A DNA stretch of 15,627 bases from CAVOBC01 sp963693635 (GTDB taxonomy: Bacteria; Pseudomonadota; Gammaproteobacteria; Pseudomonadales; Azotimanducaceae), in the NCBI GenBank assembly GCA_963693635.1, contig CAVOBC010000074.1, forward strand, positions 1 through 15,627. Direction: 5' to 3'. A program made the translations under genes and the position numbers. Below are positions 7,894 through 13,176 of this stretch, in pieces (within the stretch, counting starts at the first letter, position 1; each line of letters starts with the position of its first letter). The notes beneath the pieces were generated by a model. It worked only from the letters and a program-made list of their open reading frames with translations. It made no database searches and was not told the origin of the DNA.

Positions 7894-7970
7894 TGGCGCA
7901 CCCGGAGGGACTCGAACCCCCGACACCCAGGTTCGAAGCCTGGTGCTCTATCCAGCTGAGCTACGAGTGC
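7894..7970 (-). tRNA. tRNA-Arg (anticodon TCG), CCA encoded
   Basis: The minus strand gives a full 77-base cloverleaf. The acceptor is GCACTCG pairing with CGGGTGC (one G-U), the D-arm contains AGCTCAGCTGGATAGAGC, and the anticodon arm is CCAGG-CTTCGAA-CCTGG with TCG in the middle. The T-arm is GGGGG-TTCGAGT-CCCTC, followed by G and encoded CCA. TCG reads CGA, and after A34 or wobble considerations other CGN arginine codons; bacteria often use ACG for most CGN, so this is the CGA/CGG-side isoacceptor. A spurious plus-strand ORF crosses it. Confidence 0.97.
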
Positions 7971-8006
7971 GTGATTTTTGCGGCGTCTTCTACCCGCCAC
8001 CTTCTA

Positions 8007-8026
8007 GTCGGCCCCAGGGGCCCGAC
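8007..8026 (-). terminator. GC-rich hairpin between cytidylyltransferase gene and tRNA
   Basis: GTCGG (8007-8011) pairs with CCGAC (8022-8026), and the C and G runs inside extend the stem around a tiny loop. It lies 88 bp past the cytidylyltransferase stop and 37 bp before the tRNA 5' end on the same strand. No U-tract follows, so it may be a terminator, a processing structure or neither. Confidence 0.3.
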
Positions 8027-8113
8027 AAATCCTAGCATGCCAATCTGCCATCAGATGCGGGGCGCATATCATATCCCAGGCGCGGCCTGAATGCAGCGAT
8101 GCCCGCTGACAGC

Positions 8114-8548
8114 TCAACCTGCCTCTTCTTCCGCCTCGCCGTTGGCGGCGGTCTTCTGGACCACCCGGTTGCGAAGCTCTGAGCTCGAAAAGCTGTGAGG
8201 GCGACGGTTGAAGTAGCAGCGGTCAAGAGACTCGGCGCGACCCGTGAATTCTTTGTCGCGGTACTCATCGCCCAGGATCCGAACATCCCAGTCTGCGGAG
8301 TTCAAAATCTCAACCACATCAGCTTCTGTGTCATAGACAATGACCTCATCGCAGTAGCGACACGCGGTCACCTGCACCTGACGCTCGACGATTGACTGGA
8401 CCGGCCTGTTCTTCACCTCACGGTCAAGGGACGGGTCGGTCTGGATGCAGACGATCAGATAGTCACAGACCGTTTTCGCCTCCTGCAGCATCAACACATG
8501 GCCAGCGTGAAAGAGGTCAAACGCCCCGAAAGTAATACCTTTTTTCAT
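8114..8548 (-). CDS. Cytidylyltransferase-like nucleotidyltransferase (TagD / glycerol-3-phosphate cytidylyltransferase type)
   Basis: A 144-residue protein with the compact nucleotidyltransferase fold. It starts with GITFGAFDLFHAGHVLML, the signature GxFDxxHxGH (HAGH 14-17), which binds the CTP phosphates. RPVQS and ER (49-56) match the second conserved patch, and SFSSSELRNR (119-128) takes the place of the ISTT(xx)R motif near the end. Length fits single-domain TagD-like enzymes (about 130), with an acidic extra tail EAEEEAG. Relatives join CTP to glycerol-3-phosphate or similar alcohol phosphates to make CDP-activated precursors for surface polymers or lipids. The true substrate here is not determined and neighbours give no polymer pathway. 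TATAAA (8588-8593, minus strand) is a possible -10 about 40 bp upstream; there is no strong ribosome-binding site. Divergent from the small gene at 8817. Confidence 0.85.
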   Translation of the reverse strand: MKKGITFGAFDLFHAGHVLMLQEAKTVCDYLIVCIQTDPSLDREVKNRPVQSIVERQVQVTACRYCDEVIVYDTEADVVEILNSADWDVRILGDEYRDKEFTGRAESLDRCYFNRRPHSFSSSELRNRVVQKTAANGEAEEEAG

Positions 8549-8594
8549 AGTTTGTCTAAATAGTTGAAACTTGGTGAAAGTCTAATGTTTATAC

Positions 8595-8725
8595 GACGAA
8601 CGGTCGACCAATCGCCTCGCCGTTCGTCCTCATTTGCGGTAGTTTGATCAGCGAGATTGAACTGTACGGTATGTGTCCCGCGCGTACAGCCCGGAGTGCC
8701 CATTTATTGCCTCGCAGACCCGAGG
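8595..8725 (+). other. Hairpin-rich region; candidate structured leader or small RNA
   Basis: Three inverted repeats follow one another: GACGAACGG/CCGTTCGTC (8595-8603, 8620-8628; 9 bp, loop 16), CTGTACG/CGTACAG (8662-8668, 8683-8689; 7 bp, loop 14) and CCTCG/CGAGG (8710-8714, 8721-8725; loop 6). A fourth follows at 8759. All lie between the divergent genes and upstream of the strong ribosome-binding site of the small gene. This may be one 5' untranslated leader, a separate RNA, or a set of operator sites. I do not recognise a known riboswitch or RNA family. Confidence 0.35.
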
Positions 8726-8758
8726 AAATCGATGATACGCTTTTGGGAATTGGCACAT

Positions 8759-8779
8759 AAAGTTTCGACCAGAAACTTT
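8759..8779. promoter_or_regulatory. Perfect 8 bp palindromic site AAAGTTTC-N5-GAAACTTT
   Basis: An exact inverted repeat, AAAGTTTC GACCA GAAACTTT, 38 bp before the small gene. A single half-site GAAACTT recurs at 8566-8572, just upstream of the divergent cytidylyltransferase. The spacing and symmetry suit a dimeric repressor or activator site; as RNA it would form a stem-loop with no U-tract. Confidence 0.45.
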
Positions 8780-8816
8780 GACCATTTGACGATTAACTTA
8801 AAATAAGGAGGCTTGT

Positions 8817-9029
8817 ATGGGAGCAGGGCCAGGCGCACAGGCTGACGTCGCCGAACACTCAACGCGAGGGCCTGCTGTCGCCCCCGAGTCCCTGCCCCTT
8901 GCCAAACGCACGGGACCGAATCGACCCGACCTCAAACAACTAATCTCGCAGATCGAATCTCGCATGAACAGCATTCGATCTTTCCTGTCCGATCGGGGCG
9001 GTCACAAACGTGACGACCTCACGGACTGA
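8817..9029 (+). CDS. Small protein of unknown function (70 aa)
   Basis: A 70-codon frame whose ATG is preceded by AAGGAGG at ideal spacing, one of the two best ribosome-binding sites in the window; that is the main reason to call it a gene. The first half is rich in glycine, alanine and proline and looks disordered. Residues about 36-60 (RPDLKQLISQIESRMNSIRS) suggest one amphipathic helix, which is followed by a charged tail. There is no signal peptide, membrane segment or cysteine. I do not recognise the family. It stands alone, with hairpins and a palindrome upstream and a repeat array downstream. It may be a small regulatory or adaptor protein; expression rather than function is what the sequence supports. 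Confidence 0.6.
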   Translation: MGAGPGAQADVAEHSTRGPAVAPESLPLAKRTGPNRPDLKQLISQIESRMNSIRSFLSDRGGHKRDDLTD

Positions 9030-9320
9030 GGCGAAAGCACCTAGCATCCCTCGATAGCCACACTCAGCACGGGCATCTCTCGACAGAGGACCGGCTGCGA
9101 GCAGTACCTTTCACGTCTGGTCTTCGCGCCGGATCGTCGCTCCCGCTCCACCCTTCGTGCCACCTCTAACCTCCGAGTATCCTTCGCGCACCCCCCTCTT
9201 TCACGCGGCCCTCTTTCACTCGGCCCGCATCTTTCGCGTGACCCCCATCCTTCGGGCCTTCGCGCGCGCCTCTGTCAAAACCAGTAAACTCGCCGCTCTT
9301 CATTCGTTGCGGAATCCTTG
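9030..9320. other. Spacer between small gene and CoA-transferase gene
   Basis: No credible gene on either strand. The plus strand is strongly pyrimidine-rich from about 9120 and contains the degenerate repeat array at 9181-9262. No clear terminator with a T-run is seen after the small gene, and no convincing promoter before 9321. Confidence 0.6.
9181..9262. repeat. 15-18 bp degenerate tandem repeat, about five units
   Basis: Successive plus-strand units start with CYTTC: CCTTCGCGCACCCCCCT, CTTTCACGCGGCCCT, CTTTCACTCGGCCCGCAT, CTTTCGCGTGACCCCCAT, then the partial CCTTCGGGCCTTCG. Unit lengths vary (17, 15, 18, 18), so the array has drifted by indels as well as substitutions. Confidence 0.75.
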
Positions 9321-10505
9321 ATGCCGGGTCCACTGGATGGCTTTACAGTTATTGACCTGACCACCGTGATCTCCGGGCCCTTCGCTACCATGCTGCTGGG
9401 CGACCAGGGCGCCAATGTCATCAAGGTTGAGCAGGTATCCGGCGGCGACCATGCCCGTGGTGCCGGCTACGGTACTAATCAGTTCACTGCGTCGTTCGTT
9501 AACAACAACCGCAGCAAGCGTGGCATTTGCCTGGACCTGAAGCAGCTTGCCGGGCGCGACACCCTCTTCAAGCTTGTTGCGAACGCTGACGTGCTGATTC
9601 AAAACTTCAGGCCCGGCGTCGTTGATCGACTCGGTATCAATGAGGACGCCATTCGCCAGCACGCCCCCAATATTATCTACGCCTCGATCTCTGGCTTCGG
9701 CGAAGACGGTCCCTGGTCACACAAGCCCGTTTATGACCCGATCGTCCAGGCATTGTCTGGCCTGACCACGATCCAGGGTGGGTCGGACGATGCGCGCCCG
9801 CGACTCGTGCGCACGATCCTGCCAGACAAGCTGACTGGGCTCACCATGGCGCAGGCGGTCACAGCGGCGCTCGCCGCCCGCGAGCGAACCGGTGAGGGAC
9901 AGCACGTGCGGGTGTCGATGCTCGATGCGGTGATCGCATTTCTCTGGGCGTCGGACATGGGCGGACAAACGTTTGTCGGCAAAGAGGTATCAACGCAGCG
10001 CGCTGCAACCTTCATTGACCTCATCTACGAGACCCGGGACGGCTTCATCAGCGTCTCGGCCATGAAAAATGAACACTGGGAAGCGCTCTGCCGTGTCGTC
10101 GGTCATCCCGAGTGGCTGGACGACGAGCGATTCAGCACGCCCGCCGCGCGCGACGCCCACGCCAATGAGCGGCTGGAGTTGACCCAGTCGGTGCTCTACG
10201 AGCGCACCGCGGAGGAGTGGCTGACGCTGCTCGATTCCGCCGGCGTACCGTCGGCGCCGGTGCTCACCCGGCGCGAAATGATCGACCATCCGCAGGTTGT
10301 TGCGAGCAATCTGATCATCGAGACGGAGCACCCGATCGCCGGGCCATTGCGGCAGACGCGCCCCGCAGCACGTTTTGACAAGACCCCGCCGGAGATACGG
10401 CGTGGCGCACCCCTGCACGGCGAACACACGACCGAGGTCCTTGCGGAGATCGGCCTCAGCAGTGCAGACATCGAACAACTGAAAGACCTTGGAGCCATCA
10501 AATGA
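9321..10505 (+). CDS. Family III CoA-transferase (CaiB/BaiF type)
   Basis: A complete 394-residue CoA-transferase, typical for the family. It moves CoA between carboxylic acids through an aspartyl-CoA thioester intermediate. Starting at the ATG at 9321, Asp169 in the ILPDKLTG segment lands exactly on the catalytic aspartate number of Frc and CaiB. Other family marks are LxGxxVIDLTTVISGPFATMLLGDQGA-type start (about 5-32), NNNRSKRGICLDLK (61-74), NFRPGVVDRLG (95-105) and YASISGFGEDGPW (120-132). A TTG immediately before the ATG would add one residue. The ribosome-binding site is weak. The stop overlaps the next start as ATGA, so the metallophosphoesterase is translationally coupled. Donor and acceptor acids cannot be inferred; no pathway partner is adjacent. 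Confidence 0.93.
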   Translation: MPGPLDGFTVIDLTTVISGPFATMLLGDQGANVIKVEQVSGGDHARGAGYGTNQFTASFVNNNRSKRGICLDLKQLAGRDTLFKLVANADVLIQNFRPGVVDRLGINEDAIRQHAPNIIYASISGFGEDGPWSHKPVYDPIVQALSGLTTIQGGSDDARPRLVRTILPDKLTGLTMAQAVTAALAARERTGEGQHVRVSMLDAVIAFLWASDMGGQTFVGKEVSTQRAATFIDLIYETRDGFISVSAMKNEHWEALCRVVGHPEWLDDERFSTPAARDAHANERLELTQSVLYERTAEEWLTLLDSAGVPSAPVLTRREMIDHPQVVASNLIIETEHPIAGPLRQTRPAARFDKTPPEIRRGAPLHGEHTTEVLAEIGLSSADIEQLKDLGAIK

Positions 10506-11083
10506 AAGTTGGACTGATATCAGATACGCATATCCCTGAATCCCAGGAAGAACTCTGGCCCCAGGTGTTCGACGCATTTGACGGCGTTGACTGCATCTTG
10601 CACGGCGGCGATCTCCACGAGATCCGCATTGTCGATCAACTGAATGAGATCGCGCCAATCTACGCCGCGCGAGGCAATGGCGACGACGGCTCGGGCGGGC
10701 GCGCCATGCAACCGGACGACCCGCGGTTGAAGGAAACCTGGCTGATCGAACTGGGTGGCTTCAAGGTTGGACTCACGCACTACATTCCCATGCCCGAGAT
10801 GCCGCCACACCTCACGGTGTCCCGGTGGATCAAGAAACTCTATGGCGACGTCAAACCGGACGTCCTCATGTACGGCGACACGCATGTAGAGCAAATCGAT
10901 GAATTTGATGGCGTGCTCGTCATCAATCCCGGTTCACCAACCTTTCCGCACAATCTCAATCTGCAGTACGGAACGCTGGGCTTTCTGGACCTATCAGGTG
11001 AAAAACCGTCGGCAACAATCCACCAGATCACCGAAGACGGGCTCGAGCCTTTCGATTGGGCTAATTCAAGGCGGCCCTGGTAG
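10502..11083 (+). CDS. YfcE/MJ0936-type metallophosphoesterase with altered GHTH motif
   Basis: A 193-residue calcineurin-like phosphoesterase of the small YfcE-like class, which hydrolyse phosphodiesters with two metal ions. Motifs in order are SDTH (Asp8, His10), HGGDLHE (Asp37), GNGD (Asn59) and LTHY (His93), then YGDTH (125-128) where the family has GHTH. The first histidine of that last metal motif is therefore Asp126; aspartate can bind metal, so activity may persist with changed metal choice. It overlaps the CoA-transferase stop by four bases, so the two are made together. This suggests a role linked to acyl-CoA or nucleotide-containing metabolites, but that is only inference from position. 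The stop codon lies in the loop of a hairpin. Confidence 0.88.
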   Translation: MKVGLISDTHIPESQEELWPQVFDAFDGVDCILHGGDLHEIRIVDQLNEIAPIYAARGNGDDGSGGRAMQPDDPRLKETWLIELGGFKVGLTHYIPMPEMPPHLTVSRWIKKLYGDVKPDVLMYGDTHVEQIDEFDGVLVINPGSPTFPHNLNLQYGTLGFLDLSGEKPSATIHQITEDGLEPFDWANSRRPW

Positions 11084-11088
11084 GGCCG
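11072..11088 (+). terminator. 7 bp hairpin spanning the phosphoesterase stop codon
   Basis: CGGCCCT (11072-11078) and AGGGCCG (11082-11088) form a perfect stem with a GGT loop, and the TAG stop sits across loop and stem. Only TTGTAG follows, not a U-tract, so termination would be weak; it may protect the 3' end or act on the convergent transcript. Confidence 0.35.
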
Positions 11089-11105
11089 TTGTAGAGCCCT
11101 TATAA

Positions 11106-11119
11106 GATGTAGGATGTAG
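11106..11119. repeat. GATGTAG direct duplication
   Basis: Two exact adjacent copies of the 7-mer GATGTAG in the convergent spacer, shortly before the larger repeat array at 11157. Short enough to arise by chance. Confidence 0.5.
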
Positions 11120-11156
11120 AAGGCGAATCGCGAGAGCCAAAAGCTCTGAGCACCTG

Positions 11157-11214
11157 TCCGACCCCTCTATCCGGCCTCTATCCGGCCTTTATCCGACCAC
11201 TTGTCCAACCCGCA
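11157..11214. repeat. 11-13 bp degenerate tandem repeat, about five units
   Basis: Plus-strand units all start TCC: TCCGACCCCTCTA, TCCGGCCTCTA, TCCGGCCTTTA, TCCGACCACTTG, and then TCCAACCCGC. The two central 11-mers differ at one base. The array lies in the 144 bp spacer between two convergent phosphoesterase genes and ends 13 bp from the stop of the leftward one. Confidence 0.85.
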
Positions 11215-11227
11215 ATCTGCGCGCCAG

Positions 11228-12001
11228 TCAGTACAGTCCCACTGAGGCGTGCCCGGGTTCGACGACCGTCTTGTCAGGATTGATATCAAGGTAAATCGGC
11301 GCGACCGTAACGCCCGTCGCCGGGTCCAGGGTGATATGCGCGGCCGTCATTTCTCGCGCGCCTTGCTCCAGATTCGGTGATCCGCAATAAGCAGCGCAGG
11401 TGTCACCGTGTACGACGGACTGGTAAACGTGCACATGACCCATCGCCAGATAATCGAGGCCGCTCGCGGCGATCTCTTCCGGCGTAATCAGGGACGAGAA
11501 CATCGTCGCGCCGCGGTCAACGAGGTACCCGTGCGCCATCCCCAGCATCCAGAAGTCGTCTCGTCGCTCTACAGGCAGTCCTGCGAGTGGCTTGTTTTCA
11601 GGATGGTGGTCAAACATGGACTTGCCCCAGACGCGCAAGCCAAGGTCCGGGAAATCAAGCGTGGTGCCATCAAGATCGCGTATAAAATGGATGTGGCTAC
11701 CCGCTTCACACGGATCGTACTTGTGGTAGATGGAGTAACTCGCCAGACAATCGTGGTTGCCAGTGATCATGACGACCGGGCATGACAAACGTGCCAGTTG
11801 CTCGCTTGCGAAACCCAGACAGGCTTCCTTCACCCGGTTGTGATCGAACAGGTCGCCCGCCAACAGCAACATGTCGACGTCAAGTTCCAGCGCCTTGTCG
11901 ATGACGCTCATGAACCCCAACTGCCCAGTGCTGGGGCGCGTCTCGTCCACGCGGTCGTCCAGGTGGACATCCGACGTATGCAGCAGGGTTAATTCACGCA
12001 T
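11228..12001 (-). CDS. SbcD/Mre11-like metallophosphoesterase
   Basis: A 257-residue calcineurin-like phosphoesterase. All metal motifs are intact: TSDVHLDD (Asp11, His13), LLAGDLFDHNRV (Asp50), ITGNHD (Asn82, His83), AHGY (His157) and MGHVHV (His189, His191). The order and LHTSDVHLD start resemble SbcD and related DNA-repair exonucleases, but the C-terminal capping domain of full SbcD (about 400 residues) is missing and no SbcC ATPase gene is present. So a stand-alone phosphodiesterase or nuclease is likelier than an SbcCD subunit. GAAGAGAG lies just before the ATG at 12001. A 24/25 bp imperfect duplication occupies the leader. It is transcribed in the same direction as the HNH endonuclease gene 260 bp upstream. 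Confidence 0.88.
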   Translation of the reverse strand: MRELTLLHTSDVHLDDRVDETRPSTGQLGFMSVIDKALELDVDMLLLAGDLFDHNRVKEACLGFASEQLARLSCPVVMITGNHDCLASYSIYHKYDPCEAGSHIHFIRDLDGTTLDFPDLGLRVWGKSMFDHHPENKPLAGLPVERRDDFWMLGMAHGYLVDRGATMFSSLITPEEIAASGLDYLAMGHVHVYQSVVHGDTCAAYCGSPNLEQGAREMTAAHITLDPATGVTVAPIYLDINPDKTVVEPGHASVGLY

Positions 12002-12012
12002 GACACTCTCTT

Positions 12013-12061
12013 CACTCTAATTGGCTGATTCAAATTGACTCTACGTGGCTCGACTCAAATC
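12013..12061. repeat. 24/25 bp imperfect tandem duplication before the SbcD-like gene
   Basis: Unit one (12013-12036) and unit two (12037-12061) share ACTCTA, then TGGCT, then TCAAAT in the same order, differing by a one-base insertion and a few substitutions. It begins 11 bp before the ATG at 12001 (minus strand), so it would lie in the 5' leader or promoter. Confidence 0.75.
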
Positions 12062-12103
12062 GCAGCAGGAGCCGGCTCAGGGAGCAAGCCACAGAGGTTG
12101 GGG

Positions 12104-12159
12104 AAAAAAAGTTTAAGAAAGAAGTAGCCGACGACGCAGAGGTAGCAGCTCGGAAGCTG
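12104..12159 (-). terminator. Hairpin and T-run downstream of the HNH gene
   Basis: On the minus strand CAGCT-TCCG-AGCTG (12146-12159) forms a 5 bp stem; about 35 bases later comes a run of seven T. The distance is too great for a classical intrinsic terminator, but this is the only T-tract in the spacer. Confidence 0.2.
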
Positions 12160-12263
12160 AATACACCGCTGTGAGCAGGTAAACGCTGGAGTCTAGAGAT
12201 TCAGCCCCCCTAGGGTCAAATCTACCCGACCCCACAGAGTGGAAGACCGAGGTGTTCCAGGCG

Positions 12264-12839
12264 TCAAATCTGCAGCGCTTCGCGCTCGCGACTGTGACTC
12301 GAAAATTGTCGCCGCAGGAAGGCCATCTGGTCGCCAAGAATCCGGCCCGAGTGGGTCAAGGCCAGGTATTCGGCGTGGTTGGGCCGGTACGGCAACGCGA
12401 GCAACTCCATCGTGCACTCATCCAGCAATTTGTGTCCCTTGTGCGCATTGCAGCGCTTGCAGGAGGTGACAACGTTTGTCCAAACGTCCTGCCCTCCCCG
12501 AGAGAGCGGATTGACGTGATCGCGGGAAAGCTGGATGTCATCGAAGTGCTTGCCGCAATAAAGGCAGACGTTCTGGTCGCGTCGAAAGAGTGCCCGGTTG
12601 GTCAGAGGCGGCTCTTTCCGGATCGCACGCCACACTTTTCCCCGGCAGGCCATGATGCTGTTCAAAGTGACCACCGTCTGCTCACCGGTCAGCCGTGAGT
12701 GACCGCCGTGCACCGACATGACCTCTTCACCGTACGTCCAGCTCACAAGCTCCCTGGCATGCAGACATACGGCTTCCTGCCAGCTCAGCCACTCGATCGC
12801 GGCGCCCGCGGTATTCACCCGAAGTATTCGCACACTCAT
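12264..12839 (-). CDS. HNH endonuclease family protein
   Basis: A 191-residue protein when begun at the ATG at 12839, which follows AAAGAGG and gives the usual family start MSVRILRVNTAG. The frame stays open upstream to 13061, but that part is the translation of a 15 bp repeat and is not coding. Features are EWLSWQEAVCLHAREL (16-31), SGEQ-like TGEQ (51-54), a zinc-knuckle CLYC (Cys92, Cys95), the HNH core DHVNPLSRGG (107-116) with Asn122, CKRC (Cys127, Cys130) and NAHKG (His133). The tail ELLALPYRPNHAEYLAL and SGRILGDQM matches many proteobacterial chromosomal HNH proteins. The biological role of this subfamily is unclear; metal-dependent DNA nicking is the expected activity. An internal copy of the start region lies 40 codons in. 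Confidence 0.92.
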   Translation of the reverse strand: MSVRILRVNTAGAAIEWLSWQEAVCLHARELVSWTYGEEVMSVHGGHSRLTGEQTVVTLNSIMACRGKVWRAIRKEPPLTNRALFRRDQNVCLYCGKHFDDIQLSRDHVNPLSRGGQDVWTNVVTSCKRCNAHKGHKLLDECTMELLALPYRPNHAEYLALTHSGRILGDQMAFLRRQFSSHSREREALQI

Positions 12840-12848
12840 GACCTCTTT

Positions 12849-12908
12849 ACCGTGACTCCCCGTACCGTGACCGCTAGTACCGCAACTTCCAGCACCGTGA
12901 GCGGCGCC
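12849..12908. repeat. 15 bp degenerate tandem repeat, four units
   Basis: Four exact-period 15-mers on the plus strand: ACCGTGACTCCCCGT, ACCGTGACCGCTAGT, ACCGCAACTTCCAGC, ACCGTGAGCGGCGCC. The core ACCGTGA is retained in three. The array directly abuts the ribosome-binding site of the HNH gene on the minus strand. Confidence 0.9.
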
Positions 12909-13134
12909 CACCGAAGGGTCCGCGGCCGCCGTTAAGTCTGCTGGTGACTCAGCCTCACCCGTCCACAGTAAGCCAGACATCTGAACTTCTGCAGTCTCAC
13001 GGGAGTTCCCAAAATAATGTACGCACCCTGGGTGAAGCGACCACCAACGTGCGGGTATCATATGCAGGGGTGGCGATTAATCAAGTCGCGCCTGAACCGC
13101 ATATCAAACCCACACGTTCAGGGTCGTTACCGCC

Positions 13135-13170
13135 CACCTGCACGTCGTCACCCACCCTCACATCGTCACC
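13135..13170. repeat. 18 bp tandem duplication before cmoA
   Basis: Units CACCTGCACGTCGTCACC and CACCCTCACATCGTCACC match at 15 of 18 positions and end six bases before the cmoA ATG. No Shine-Dalgarno sequence lies in this stretch, so cmoA is read from a leader made of repeat. Confidence 0.85.
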
Positions 13171-13176
13171 GCGACC

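Larger units (their letters stand above)
12840..13176. other. Divergent spacer between HNH and cmoA genes
   Basis: 337 bp without a supported gene. It holds a 15 bp four-unit repeat next to the HNH start and an 18 bp two-unit repeat next to the cmoA start. The middle (about 12960-13080) is less GC-rich and includes CAAAATAATG and GGTATCATATG, where promoters for both genes could lie, but no -35/-10 pair with good spacing stands out. Confidence 0.6.

Noticed and set aside
7893..8090. 65-codon plus-strand ORF reading GLEPPTPRFEAWCSIQLSY
   Set aside because: This is the antisense translation of tRNA-Arg, a well-known spurious protein.
8751..8766. TGGCAC as a sigma-54 -24 element
   Set aside because: No GC dinucleotide at the required -12 spacing.
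8778..8804. TTGACC and TAAAAT as a sigma-70 promoter for the small gene
   Set aside because: The spacer is only 15 bases and transcription would start beyond the ribosome-binding site.
9990..10658. 222-codon minus-strand ORF
   Set aside because: Antisense to the CoA-transferase and the start of the phosphoesterase; no family features.
11157..11214. CRISPR array
   Set aside because: Units are contiguous and diverged, with no unique spacers and no cas genes.
12840..13061. Extended N-terminus of the HNH protein
   Set aside because: The extra residues are repeat translation; family alignment and the ribosome-binding site support the ATG at 12839.
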